The notes under the pieces are model-generated. The model made no database searches and was not told where the DNA came from. It was given only the letters and a program-made list of their open reading frames with translations. The position numbers and the translations under genes were made by a program. A stretch of DNA of 64,000 nt from NCBI RefSeq assembly GCF_000176035.2, contig NC_015675.1, positions 3,352,001-3,416,000 on the forward strand, in the 5' to 3' direction. The number at the start of each line of letters is the position of its first letter. Positions within the stretch are counted from its first letter, which is position 1. This DNA comes from Mesorhizobium opportunistum WSM2075 (GTDB lineage Bacteria > Pseudomonadota > Alphaproteobacteria > Rhizobiales > Rhizobiaceae). Shown piece after piece: positions 36,471 to 45,735 of the stretch.

Positions 36471-36502
36471 TGGGAGTTACAAGTGTGACGGGATTTGAAT
36501 GG
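36471..36502 (+). repeat. 32-bp direct repeat, copy 2 (overlaps regulator start)
   Basis: Begins TGGGAGTTAC and ends GGATTTGAATGG. The start codon ATG 36499 of the TPR/winged-helix regulator lies within its last bases; copy 1 has ATC there. The core GTTACA-AG-TGTGAC is an imperfect inverted repeat, as expected of an operator. Confidence 0.6.
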
Positions 36503-37719
36503 ACTCGCTGATCACGGCGGCAGGACTGGCCCTGGCCGTCGGCAATCCCCTGGGCGCGCTGGACCGCGTCGCCTTGCGCGAGGACGCGCCCGCGCTGGCG
36601 CTACGCGGCATCGCCATGGCGCAGCTCGGCGACTTCGAACGCGCCAAGCTGCTGCTGCGGCGGGCCGCGCGCGCCTTCGGCCCGAGAGAGGCCGTGGCGC
36701 GCGCCAGATGCGTTGTCGCCGAGGCCGAGATCGCGCTGGTCTCGCGCGACCTCGGCTGGCCGGCCAAGGCGCTCGATGCGGCGCGCACGACGCTGGAGAA
36801 GCACGGTGACCGGCTTAACGCGGCGCATGCCGGCCACCTCAAGGTGCGGCGGCTGCTCTTGATCGGCCGCCTCGACGAGGCCGAGCATGTGTTGGCCGGG
36901 CTCGACCCGACGCCGCTCCCGCCGGCGGCAAGAGCCGCGCATGAGCTTGCCGTTGCCGGCATCGCCATGCGGCGCCTGCGGACCAGGCCGGCGCGCGCGG
37001 CGCTGGAATGGGCACGCCACGCTGCCCAGCGGGCTGGCATTCCAGGCCTTATGGCTGAGGTCGACAGCGCGTCCCTGGCGCTGGAAACACCGGCCGCGCG
37101 GCTGATCGCGCAGGGCACGGAGCGGCCGCTGATGCTCGAAGAGGTCGAGGCGCTGCAAGGATCGCCGGCGCTGGTCGTCGACGCCTTTCGTTATGTCGTG
37201 CGTGCCGGGGATGCCACGGTTACGCTGGCGAGCCGGCCGGTGCTGTTCGCACTGGTGCGTGCGCTCGCCGAGGCCTGGCCCGGCGACGTGTCGCGCGAGG
37301 AGCTGGTGGCGCGGGCCTTTGGTGGCAAGCATGCGGACGAATCGCACCGGGCGCGCCTGCGCGTCGAGGTGGGGCGGCTGCGGGCCGAGTTGCGCGGGCT
37401 GGCGGAGATCAGCGCCACCAAGCGCGGCTTCACGCTGGCGCCGCGCCAGGCGCGTGCGGTGATGGTTCTGGCGCGGCCGATCGAGGAGCGGCACGCGGCC
37501 GTGCTGGCTTTGCTCGCCGACGGTGAGGCCTGGTCTAGCTCGGCCCTGGCGCTGGCGCTCGGAACCGGCCAGCGCAGCGTGCAGCGGGCGCTGGAGCCGC
37601 TCGCCGAGACCGGCAAGGTGCAGTCTTTCGGCCACGGCAGGGCGCGCCGCTGGATGACGCCGCCGGTCGCGGGTTTCACGACCACCTTGTTACTCCCGGC
37701 ACCGCTCCCGCAAGGGTAG
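36499..37719 (+). CDS. TPR-like/winged-helix regulatory protein
   Basis: 406 residues. The N-terminal half is Ala-rich helical repeats resembling TPR units (LALRGIAMAQLGDFERAKLL, HLKVRRLLLIGRLDEAEHVL). From about residue 215 comes a winged-helix region (SREELVARAFGGKHADESHR, RLRVEVGRLRAELRG, ISATKRGFTLAP), like the transcriptional regulatory C-terminal fold, and then a second helix-turn-helix (SSSALALALGTGQRSVQRAL). I know no characterised member. ATG 36499 lies inside a 32-base repeat and has no clear Shine-Dalgarno, so a leaderless transcript is possible. It is followed 6 bases later by a beta-propeller gene, so the two are one operon. Confidence 0.7.
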   Translation: MDSLITAAGLALAVGNPLGALDRVALREDAPALALRGIAMAQLGDFERAKLLLRRAARAFGPREAVARARCVVAEAEIALVSRDLGWPAKALDAARTTLEKHGDRLNAAHAGHLKVRRLLLIGRLDEAEHVLAGLDPTPLPPAARAAHELAVAGIAMRRLRTRPARAALEWARHAAQRAGIPGLMAEVDSASLALETPAARLIAQGTERPLMLEEVEALQGSPALVVDAFRYVVRAGDATVTLASRPVLFALVRALAEAWPGDVSREELVARAFGGKHADESHRARLRVEVGRLRAELRGLAEISATKRGFTLAPRQARAVMVLARPIEERHAAVLALLADGEAWSSSALALALGTGQRSVQRALEPLAETGKVQSFGHGRARRWMTPPVAGFTTTLLLPAPLPQG

Positions 37720-37725
37720 GAAGGG

Positions 37726-38385
37726 ATGACGACCACCATCGAGGACAAAGACATGAAACATTCAGCGGCCGAAATCCTGCGCGAATACGGACCCTTTCCG
37801 GGGGTGAACAGCGTGCATGGCGTGAGTTTTGACGGCAACAATGTCTGGTTTGCCTCGGGCGACAAGCTGAATGCCTTCGATCCGCAGAGCGGGGAGGCGT
37901 TGCGTTCGATCGATGTCGCGGCGCATGCCGGCACTGCCTATGACGGCAAGCACTTCTTCCAGCTCGCCAATGATCGCATCCATAAGATCGACCCGGATAC
38001 CGGGGCGATTCTGGCCACCATTCCCGCACCCGGCGGCGGGCGCGACTCCGGGCTGACCTGGGCCGAAGGCACGCTTTGGGTGGGGCAGTACCGCGAGCGC
38101 AAGATCCACCAGATCGACCCGGAGACCGGGACGATCCTGCGCACCATCGAGTCCAACCGCTTCGTCACGGGGGTAACCTGGGTGGATGGCGAATTGTGGC
38201 ACGCCACCTGGGAAGGCGACGAGAGCGATTTGCGCCGTGTCGACCCGCAAACCGGCAACGTTCTGGAAACGCTCGACATGCCGGCCGGCATGGGTGTCTC
38301 GGGGCTGGAATCCGATGGTGGCGACCGCCTGTTCTGCGGCAGTACATCCACCGGGGTGGTGCGGGCGGTGCGCCGGCCGAGATGA
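37726..38385 (+). CDS. Beta-propeller protein (glutaminyl-cyclase-like/YncE-like repeats)
   Basis: 219 residues built from repeated blades with the patterns KIDPDTGAILATIPAPGGG, QIDPETGTILRTIES and RVDPQTGNVLETLDMPAGMG, as in PQQ-binding-like and bacterial glutaminyl-cyclase propellers. There is no signal peptide, so it is probably cytoplasmic. AGGAAGGG overlaps the stop of the regulator gene and serves ATG 37726; ATG 37753 (MKHSAAEILREYGP) is also possible. Its pairing with the regulator suggests a sensor or lactonase-type role, but no catalytic residues can be assigned. Confidence 0.75.
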   Translation: MTTTIEDKDMKHSAAEILREYGPFPGVNSVHGVSFDGNNVWFASGDKLNAFDPQSGEALRSIDVAAHAGTAYDGKHFFQLANDRIHKIDPDTGAILATIPAPGGGRDSGLTWAEGTLWVGQYRERKIHQIDPETGTILRTIESNRFVTGVTWVDGELWHATWEGDESDLRRVDPQTGNVLETLDMPAGMGVSGLESDGGDRLFCGSTSTGVVRAVRRPR

Positions 38386-38529
38386 GCCGGGTGTTCTGAC
38401 GGAGACAATCGGCACCTTCAGGTCCGTGCCGGGAATTTTGTCCGCCGACGACTGGCCGTTGTCCAGGGAGGTCCCTAGATAGGCTGCGTTGGGCGACCGC
38501 CCGGACATTTCTTCGCAAAGGACCTGACC

Positions 38530-39360
38530 ATGCCCGAACAGATCACATTGAACGATGGTGCCGCCATTCCACAGCTTGGCCTTGGCGTCTGGCAGGTCGA
38601 CGCCGGCATCACCGCGCAAGTAGTGGGCTGGGCAATCAAGGCGGGTTACCGGCTGATCGACACCGCCGAGGGCTACCAGAACGAGGAAGGGGTCGGCGAG
38701 GCGATCCGCGCTTCCGATGTGGCGAGAAGCGAGCTGTTCATCACCTCGAAGCTGCGCAACGGCGCCCACCAGCGCGACGCGGCTCTCACGGCCTTCGACG
38801 ACACGATGAAGAAGCTCGGCATCGAGCAGCTCGACCTGTTCCTGATCCACTGGCCGGTTCCCAGCCAGGACAAATATGTCGAGGCGTGGAAGACCCTCAT
38901 CGAACTCAAAAAGGCCGGCCGCATCAAGTCGATCGGCGTTTCGAATTTCAACCAGGACCATCTGGAGCGCATCATCGGCGAAACGGGCGTGACGCCCGTC
39001 GTCAACCAGATCGAATTGCATCCGCGTTTCCAGCAGCGCGCGCTCAGGGATTTCCATGCCGGGCACAACATCCACACCGAAAGTTGGAGCCCGCTGGGCA
39101 GCGGCCGTCTGCTCAGCGATCCGACCATCGCGGGCATCGCCAAAAAGCACGGCAAATCCGCCGCGCAGACGATGATCCGCTGGCACCTTCAGGAAGGGCT
39201 GATCGTGATCCCGAAGTCTATCCACCAGGACCGCGTCGCGGCGAATTTCGATGTCTTCGATTTCGAGCTGGACGCGCAGGACCTGGAGACGATCCGGGGC
39301 ATGGATTCGGCTGACGGCCGCAACGGACCGAACCCCGCCACGGCGGCGTTTTTGTTTTAA
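38530..39360 (+). CDS. Aldo/keto reductase (AKR5/2,5-diketo-D-gluconate reductase type)
   Basis: 276-residue TIM-barrel NADPH reductase. The catalytic tetrad is visible: Asp and Tyr in LIDTAEGYQNEEGVGEAI, Lys in LFITSKLRNG, His in LFLIHWPVPS. The cofactor-binding end IPKSIHQDRVAANFDVFDFE is typical. It has its own 144-base upstream region. The substrate is not predictable. A family A repeat arm begins 32 bases after its stop. Confidence 0.93.
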   Translation: MPEQITLNDGAAIPQLGLGVWQVDAGITAQVVGWAIKAGYRLIDTAEGYQNEEGVGEAIRASDVARSELFITSKLRNGAHQRDAALTAFDDTMKKLGIEQLDLFLIHWPVPSQDKYVEAWKTLIELKKAGRIKSIGVSNFNQDHLERIIGETGVTPVVNQIELHPRFQQRALRDFHAGHNIHTESWSPLGSGRLLSDPTIAGIAKKHGKSAAQTMIRWHLQEGLIVIPKSIHQDRVAANFDVFDFELDAQDLETIRGMDSADGRNGPNPATAAFLF

Positions 39361-39392
39361 AAGTTTGACCTGAAGGAGCCGGCGGCGAAGCG

Positions 39393-39440
39393 GCCAATCT
39401 CCCCCCAAGTGGGGGAGATGCCCGGCAGGGCAGAGGGCGC
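39393..39440. repeat. Palindromic repeat, family A (single arm, right type)
   Basis: GGCCAATCTCCCC...GGGGGAGATGCCCGGCAGGGCAGAGGG matches the right arm of the element at 20151-20198. Its partner-type arm lies at 39597-39648, beyond a DUF559 relic. Together they fill most of the 305-base gap between the aldo/keto reductase and the next minus-strand gene. Confidence 0.75.
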
Positions 39441-39464
39441 TGTCCCGCCGGCATATCAGTTGTG

Positions 39465-39586
39465 CCGCCCAAACCAGCAGCGATGACAATATGTTGGCAG
39501 ACATTGTCGATGTCGCGAATCACATCATCGTTGCAGAACCGCAGCACGCTCCAGCCGTCCTGTTCCAGACGCATGGACCTTGAAGT
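39465..39586 (-). pseudogene. Relic of a DUF559-family (Vsr-like) nuclease C-terminus
   Basis: On the minus strand this reads MRLEQDGWSVLRFCNDDVIR then DIDNVCQHIVIAA, which matches the C-terminal (R)xxxLExxGWxVLRFWNNDV...VCxxI pattern of DUF559 proteins. No N-terminal part or start remains. It lies between two family A repeat arms. This is a genuine homologous fragment but far too short to be active. Confidence 0.65.
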
Positions 39587-39596
39587 TTGCGCCCTA

Positions 39597-39648
39597 CGGC
39601 GCCCCCCTCTGTCCTGCCGGACATCTCCCCCACGAGGAGGGAGATTGG
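39597..39648. repeat. Palindromic repeat, family A (single arm, left type)
   Basis: CGGCGCCCCCCTCTGTCCTG and the following CCGGACATCTCCCCCACG match the left arm of the family A element at 20051-20100, with a degenerate inner palindrome (CACGAGGAGGGAGATTGG). The order of arms here (right type, then left type) is the reverse of a complete element. Confidence 0.75.
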
Positions 39649-39665
39649 CAGCTTCGCCCTTTGTG

Positions 39666-39974
39666 CTAAATCCCGGACCCATCCAATTGCTGCGCGTCTT
39701 CGCCTTCCCAGGGCGCCGGCATCGAGCCGCCACGGCTGAGATTGGCGGAGGGCAGGGGCATCCAGCATTTCAGTTCCGGCTCGGCGTATTCGACGACGCG
39801 GCCCGGCGAGGAATCCGATGCGCGCCAGCCTTCGCCGGCGAACTGGTCGCCGCGTGCCCAGTAGGCGAGGTCGACTTCAGCCGGCCCCTGTTCGGACGGG
39901 CGGACCGTGACCAGGATCCGGCTGCCGTCCTTGGGCGCCGTCGACATGTGGCGCCACCGTTCGGGCTCGTCCAT
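39666..39974 (-). CDS. Small hypothetical protein (DUF-like, WRHMSTAPKDG type)
   Basis: 102 residues from ATG 39974 (MDEPERWRHMSTAPKDGSRI), with AGGAGG 7 bases upstream. The segment MSTAPKDGSRILVTVRP followed by VVEYAEPELKCWMPLP resembles small proteins common in rhizobia, some of phage origin, that start with an APKDG motif and end near a Trp-x-P-L-P motif; their function is unknown. No signal or membrane segment is present. It is divergent from the GST gene. Confidence 0.65.
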   Translation of the reverse strand: MDEPERWRHMSTAPKDGSRILVTVRPSEQGPAEVDLAYWARGDQFAGEGWRASDSSPGRVVEYAEPELKCWMPLPSANLSRGGSMPAPWEGEDAQQLDGSGI

Positions 39975-40106
39975 CGCATTTCCTCCTGCCTTGGTACGAG
40001 ATGAAGTGTCGCCTCGCCATCGGAGGCGGTCAACCCAAACTTTGTAGGATTGTACCGGCCACAGCCGTCCTGGGTCTGGCGATACTCGCCAGGACAAGGA
40101 GAGCAT

Positions 40107-40802
40107 ATGAGTGACAAGATCGGGCCGATGCCGGCCGGAGGCGAAATGAAACTCTACTTCAGCCGCAATCCCAATCCGCGCCTGGCGGCCGCGGTTGCGC
40201 GTTACCTCAAGGCTGATGTGACCTTCGAATTCGCCTCACCCTTCGCGCCAGGGCAAGCGGAGCGATTTCGGCCGCTCAATCCCAATCTTTCGCTGCCGAT
40301 ACTGGTGTGGCCGGGCGGCAGCCTGTGGGAGGCGGACGCCATCGCTTGCCGGCTGTCGCGCGACGTCGGATCGGATTTCTGGCGCACCGGCAATGACGAG
40401 CCCGAGATGATCCGCTGGTTAAGCTGGGGCAAGGAGAATTTCGTGCGGGCCTGCGACATGGTGCATTTCGAGCGTGGCACCAAGCAGCGCTATCATTTGG
40501 GCCCAATCGATCGCCAACTGGTCGAGGAGGGGCTGAAGTTGTTTCACACGATGGCGGCGATCCTGGAGGCGGCGCTGGCAGGACGGCAATGGCTGGTCGG
40601 GGATCGGGTCTCCTACGCCGATTTCCGCATGGCGACGTTCCTGCCGTTCAACGATGTCGGCGGCCTGCCGCTCGGTGATTATCCCGTGCTTGCCGGCTGG
40701 TATCGCCGGCTCGAAGCGATCGAGGCCTGGCGTGACCCGTTCAATGGGCTAGATGCACCGCCCTTGCCGCCGGTGCCGCGGCAGGGCGATGGGTGGAGCT
40801 GA
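40107..40802 (+). CDS. Glutathione S-transferase-like protein
   Basis: 231 residues from ATG 40107 (AAGGAG upstream); ATG 40146 (MKLYFSRNPNPRLAAAVARY) also has GGAGG before it and matches the usual family start. The N-terminal thioredoxin-fold part has NLSLPILVWPGGSLWEADAI, and the C-terminal helical domain has WLVGDRVSYADFRMATFLP, the conserved GST N-capping region. It is probably a cytosolic detoxification enzyme. The substrate is unknown. Confidence 0.88.
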   Translation: MSDKIGPMPAGGEMKLYFSRNPNPRLAAAVARYLKADVTFEFASPFAPGQAERFRPLNPNLSLPILVWPGGSLWEADAIACRLSRDVGSDFWRTGNDEPEMIRWLSWGKENFVRACDMVHFERGTKQRYHLGPIDRQLVEEGLKLFHTMAAILEAALAGRQWLVGDRVSYADFRMATFLPFNDVGGLPLGDYPVLAGWYRRLEAIEAWRDPFNGLDAPPLPPVPRQGDGWS

Positions 40803-41080
40803 CGACCGGCGTATACACAAAGGACTTTGAAAACGCCGGTCGCCGGGCGGGGGTTGGGACGCACCACGTTGGGGCGCGATGCAAAGTCAGGCTACGCGGA
40901 TGTCCGGCATCTTCAATTCGAACGCCGGCCCATGGTGAACAACCGGTTACTATCCACAGGCTCCATCCGGCAAACGGCATCTCTCGCGGCTGTGCGCAAC
41001 GTCGGCCTGCCGGCCATCGGTGCTCGACGGGCCATGCTCCGGTTGATAAGCCCGTCTGCGAAGGAGCTGATGAGTCTGGC
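40803..41080 (+). other. Intergenic stretch without a recognised gene
   Basis: 278 bases between the GST and the ATPase. GACCGGCG (about 40804) can pair with CGCCGGTC (about 40832) across a 22-base loop, a weak terminator for the GST gene. An 85-codon frame (40827-41084) overlaps the ATPase start by 4 bases, but it has no ribosome-binding site or recognisable similarity, so I do not call it. Confidence 0.4.
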
Positions 41081-42583
41081 ATGACCGTTGCGATCGAGAT
41101 GGGAAACACGACGGCGGGCGCCCCGGCGACGCTCGATCTCGAGGAGCTGCTGGCGACCCGGCTTCTGGTGCAGGGCAATTCGGGCTCCGGCAAGTCGCAT
41201 CTGCTGCGCCGGCTGCTGGAGCAGAGCGCGCCCTGGGTGCAGCAGACCATCGTCGACCCGGAAGGCGACTTCGTGTCGCTGGGCGACCGCTACGGCCATC
41301 TGGTGATCGATGCCGAGGAGCATACCGAGCGCGGCTTGCAGGCCGCCGGGGAGCGGGCGCGCATCCACCGCGTCTCGACCGTGCTCAATCTCGAAGGGCT
41401 CGATGCCGAGAACCAGATGCGGCGCGCCGCCGCCTTCCTCGGCGGGCTGTTCGAGGTCGCCCGCGACCACTGGTATCCGATGCTGGTGGTGGTGGACGAG
41501 GCGCAGTTGTTCGCGCCGGCCGTGGCCGGCGAGGTTTCGGACGAAGCGCGCAAACTGTCGCTCGGCGCCATGACCAACCTGATGTGCCGTGGCCGCAAGC
41601 GCGGGCTGGCCGGCATCATCGCCACGCAGCGGCTGGCCAAGCTCGCCAAGAACGTCGCGGCGGAAGCCTCCAATTTCCTCATGGGCCGCACCTTCCTCGA
41701 CATCGACATGGCGCGCGCCGCCGATCTTCTGGGCATGGAGCGGCGGCAGGCCGAGGCTTTCCGCGACCTGGAACGCGGGCAGTTCATGGCGCTGGGTCCG
41801 GCACTGTCGCGCCGGCCGCTCGGCCTGCGCATCGGCCCGACCGATACCAGCCCCCGCAACGGCACGCCACGGTTGATGCCGCTGCCGGAATCCGCGCTCG
41901 AGGATGCCCGCGCCGTCATCCTGGCCGCCCCGCCGCCCGAAACGGCGCGGGCGCCGCGCCGGACGGCATCGCCGGACCTGCTCGACCAACTGATGGCGGC
42001 GAAGTCGGCGGCCCTGGAAATCCGCCCCGAACCAGCCGAGCCGCTGATCAGCGCGGAGGATCTGGCGGAGCGGCGCGAGCGTGTCGACCGCGTGCTGCGC
42101 GCCGTGCTGGCCGAGCCCGATGCGGGGTTCCGCGTCATCGGCGTGCTCTATCAGGAGTTCGTGGTTCGCTGCCGCATCGAGGGCCTCGCCTCGGTCGTGC
42201 CGGACCTGCCCGCGTTCCGCCGCATGCTGACGCGAGCTCGCGCCGGCCTCGGCTCCGAGACGACGCAGGATGACGCATGGAGGGACGTTTCCGTCCGCGC
42301 CTCGCTGCTGCCCGACGACATGCAGGGCGTGTTCATGATGATCGCTCGCGCGGCGAAGGAGGGCTGGCCGTGCCCGAGCGATGCCGCGATCGCGCGCGCC
42401 TATGGCTCGCACTCGCTGCGCCGTGCCCGGCGCCTCCTGACCTATATCGAGGAGCAGGGGCTCATCGTTTGCCAGCTCGACGGCACGGGAAAGCGCACCG
42501 TGACTCTGGTCGAACTCGCCTGGGCAACGGCGCCCGGCGACCCCAACGCCGAGGAGGCGGAGCAAGGGAGCCTGGCGCTGTGA
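41081..42583 (+). CDS. HerA/FtsK-like ATP-binding protein with C-terminal winged helix
   Basis: 500-residue P-loop ATPase. Walker A is VQGNSGSGKSHLLRRLLEQS (about residue 30) and Walker B is MLVVVDEAQLFAP; TNLMCRGRKRGLAGIIATQR resembles the sensor-1 region of HerA-type motors. The last 150 or so residues lie outside the ATPase and end in a winged-helix-like segment (HSLRRARRLLTYIEEQGLIV). The nearest strong SD (AAGGAG, 41061) is 14 bases from ATG 41081, so the start is uncertain; ATG 41099 is an alternative. It has no nuclease or conjugation neighbours. Its function is unknown. Confidence 0.78.
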   Translation: MTVAIEMGNTTAGAPATLDLEELLATRLLVQGNSGSGKSHLLRRLLEQSAPWVQQTIVDPEGDFVSLGDRYGHLVIDAEEHTERGLQAAGERARIHRVSTVLNLEGLDAENQMRRAAAFLGGLFEVARDHWYPMLVVVDEAQLFAPAVAGEVSDEARKLSLGAMTNLMCRGRKRGLAGIIATQRLAKLAKNVAAEASNFLMGRTFLDIDMARAADLLGMERRQAEAFRDLERGQFMALGPALSRRPLGLRIGPTDTSPRNGTPRLMPLPESALEDARAVILAAPPPETARAPRRTASPDLLDQLMAAKSAALEIRPEPAEPLISAEDLAERRERVDRVLRAVLAEPDAGFRVIGVLYQEFVVRCRIEGLASVVPDLPAFRRMLTRARAGLGSETTQDDAWRDVSVRASLLPDDMQGVFMMIARAAKEGWPCPSDAAIARAYGSHSLRRARRLLTYIEEQGLIVCQLDGTGKRTVTLVELAWATAPGDPNAEEAEQGSLAL

Positions 42584-42608
42584 GGGGGCCATGACTTGGC
42601 CAACTGCG

Positions 42609-42887
42609 CTACTGGATAGCGATGATGCCGTCGATGGCCCGCCATTCCGAAGGCTGGATCAGCCGGTGGTGGGCGACGCGGACCGAGTGCAGCGGGCCTT
42701 CGAGTTCGCGCTCCCAATAGGATAGGAACCCGTGAAGTTCGGGGAACTCGGGCGCAAGGTCGTAGTCCTGCCAGACATAGAGCTGGAGCAGGCTCGGATG
42801 ATCGGGCAGGTGATAGTGAATCTCCGCCGTGGTCAGGCCGTAGCCTTCCATCTGGAGACGGAATTCCTTGCTGACGCTTGCGATCAT
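42609..42887 (-). CDS. usg: Usg family protein
   Basis: 92 residues that match the small alphaproteobacterial Usg family almost end to end: LQMEGYGLTTAEIHYHLPDH, LLQLYVWQDYDLAPEFPELH, and ERELEGPLHSVRVAHHRLI. The ATG is preceded by a strong AGGAAGGAG. Function is unknown; no membrane or signal segment. It is preceded 16 bases upstream by a 51-codon gene that I propose here, giving a likely two-gene operon. It is convergent with the ATPase gene. Confidence 0.88.
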   Translation of the reverse strand: MIASVSKEFRLQMEGYGLTTAEIHYHLPDHPSLLQLYVWQDYDLAPEFPELHGFLSYWERELEGPLHSVRVAHHRLIQPSEWRAIDGIIAIQ

Positions 42888-42903
42888 TCGTTTCTCCTTC
42901 CTG

Positions 42904-43059
42904 TCAGGTATTAGGCATCCAGCCTGTCAAAAGGGTGATGGAATCGCCGCTCGGCTGGCGTAGTGCCGAGACGGTAGCCTGGAGCAGGCGGTCAAGCGCG
43001 CGGTTGGAGCTTTCGGCGGCAGGGGTGGATTTGAGCGGTGAAAAAATCTGTTGGTCCAT
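42904..43059 (-). CDS. Proposed small protein (51 aa) upstream of usg
   Basis: A minus-strand frame from ATG 43059 to TGA 42904-42906 encodes 51 residues, starting MDQQIFSPLKSTPAAESSNR and ending LLTGWMPNT. GGAG is 7 bases before the ATG. The stop is immediately followed by the Shine-Dalgarno of usg, 16 bases from the usg start, which is compact operon spacing. Most codons end in G or C. It was too short for the supplied frame list. No known family; there is an amphipathic central helix (ALDRLLQATVSALRQ). Confidence rests on signals, not similarity. Confidence 0.55.
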   Translation of the reverse strand: MDQQIFSPLKSTPAAESSNRALDRLLQATVSALRQPSGDSITLLTGWMPNT

Positions 43060-43201
43060 CGATGTGCTCCGTCTGCAAACAACTCCTTGAGCGGATCGCG
43101 GTTCCGGCGCCCGGGATGCGCCGGCCGCCTATAATCTGTTGAACAAGGATCGAAGATTCAAGCCCGGCGTCCGACCTGGATAAGGTCGCGATAACAGGCT
43201 C

Positions 43202-43228
43202 TTGGCACTCGTGGCGCATGAGTGCCAA
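43202..43228. promoter_or_regulatory. CIRCE element (HrcA operator) of groESL
   Basis: TTGGCACTC (43202-43210), a 9-base spacer, and GAGTGCCAA (43220-43228) give a perfect inverted repeat that matches the CIRCE consensus with one symmetric change per arm. It is 159 bases upstream of groES. HrcA binds such sites and represses groESL at normal temperature. A CTTGAAA at 43246-43252, resembling an RpoH -35 box, and CTCGATAT at 43273-43280 lie downstream, but their 20-base spacing is atypical. Confidence 0.92.
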
Positions 43229-43387
43229 AATTTTTTGGCGGGGCTCTTGAAACCGAAAAACGGCAAAACTAGCTCGATATGCGCGCGCGATGCCTGAGCA
43301 AGGGTCGCTGCGTTCCGCGCCGGCCGATTTTGCCGGTCCGGTTGCGGAGGAACCGCGAAAAACATGTTTGTCCAGAAGGAGAACGAA

Positions 43388-43702
43388 ATGGCGTTCCGTC
43401 CATTGCATGACCGTATCCTGGTCCGCCGCATCGACGCCGAGGAAAAGACCGCGGGCGGCATCATCATTCCCGACACCGCCAAGGAGAAGCCGCAGGAAGG
43501 CGAGGTACTCGCTGTCGGTCCCGGCGCGCGCGACGACGGCGGCAAGCTGGTCGAGCTCGACGTCAAGGTCGGCGACCGCATCCTGTTCGGCAAGTGGTCC
43601 GGCACCGAAATCCGGCTCGACGGCCAGGATCTGCTCGTCATGAAGGAAAGTGACGTGATGGGCGTGATCGAAGAGGCCGCGCAGATCAAGAAGGCCGCCT
43701 GA
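43388..43702 (+). CDS. groES: Co-chaperonin GroES
   Basis: 104 residues. The start [20 protein letters not shown] at ATG 43388 has AAGGAG before it; the upstream ATG 43364 is not the family start. The mobile loop ([21 protein letters not shown]) and the roof region are present. It caps the GroEL ring as a heptamer. It is followed 57 bases later by groEL and is controlled by the CIRCE element upstream. Confidence 0.97.
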   Translation: MAFRPLHDRILVRRIDAEEKTAGGIIIPDTAKEKPQEGEVLAVGPGARDDGGKLVELDVKVGDRILFGKWSGTEIRLDGQDLLVMKESDVMGVIEEAAQIKKAA

Positions 43703-43747
43703 TGGCTTCTTGGAAATTCAACCAGTCAACGAATGCTGCCTAGATGA

Positions 43748-45391
<1,644 letters not shown>

Positions 45392-45405
45392 GCCCATGCA
45401 TGACC

Positions 45406-45431
45406 GCCCGCTCCCCGGCTGGGGAGCGGGC
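45406..45431 (+). terminator. 11-bp hairpin after groEL
   Basis: GCCCGCTCCCC (45406-45416) pairs perfectly with GGGGAGCGGGC (45421-45431) around a GGCT loop, 14 bases after the groEL stop. There is no T-run. It probably ends most groESL transcripts before the small downstream gene. Confidence 0.65.
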
Positions 45432-45459
45432 ATCAGGATGAAATCGAGCGGAGGTAAAC

Positions 45460-45675
45460 ATGGATGCGATGGCTGGCCTTGGACCCCTGCCGGCGCCGAC
45501 ACATGAGGCAAAGGAGTTCCTGGCCTACGAAAAAGAATGCCGCAGCGTGCTGCAGCCGCGACTGGCAGGGCTGCTCGACATGGCCGAAGCCGCCGGCTGG
45601 AGCCGGCGCACCGCCGCCTCGGCGCTGATGTTCCTGGCGGCGCAGCAGGTGTCGGCGGCGGCTGCCGGCGGTTGA
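45460..45675 (+). CDS. Small hypothetical protein downstream of groEL
   Basis: 71 residues from ATG 45460, with GGAGG 6 bases upstream. It is mostly helical: EFLAYEKECRSVLQPRLAGL then DMAEAAGWSRRTAASALMFL. The second helix pair resembles a helix-turn-helix but no family is recognised. The C-terminal Ala-rich end (QQVSAAAAGG) is unremarkable. It lies between groEL and an HTH/DUF982 frame and could be a read-through part of the heat-shock transcript. Confidence 0.6.
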   Translation: MDAMAGLGPLPAPTHEAKEFLAYEKECRSVLQPRLAGLLDMAEAAGWSRRTAASALMFLAAQQVSAAAAGG

Positions 45676-45735
45676 ACCGGCGAGCGATGTTCGCCGCACA
45701 GAAGATGAAGGGCGTTGTTGTTTGGAGGTGGAGAC

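Noticed and set aside
40827..41084. 85-codon frame overlapping the HerA-like ATPase start by 4 bases
   Set aside because: The ATGA overlap is suggestive, but there is no ribosome-binding site, no similarity and mixed codon use.
43130..43135. TATAAT upstream of CIRCE as the groESL promoter
   Set aside because: A perfect -10 hexamer, but no -35 at suitable spacing was found, so it is not called.
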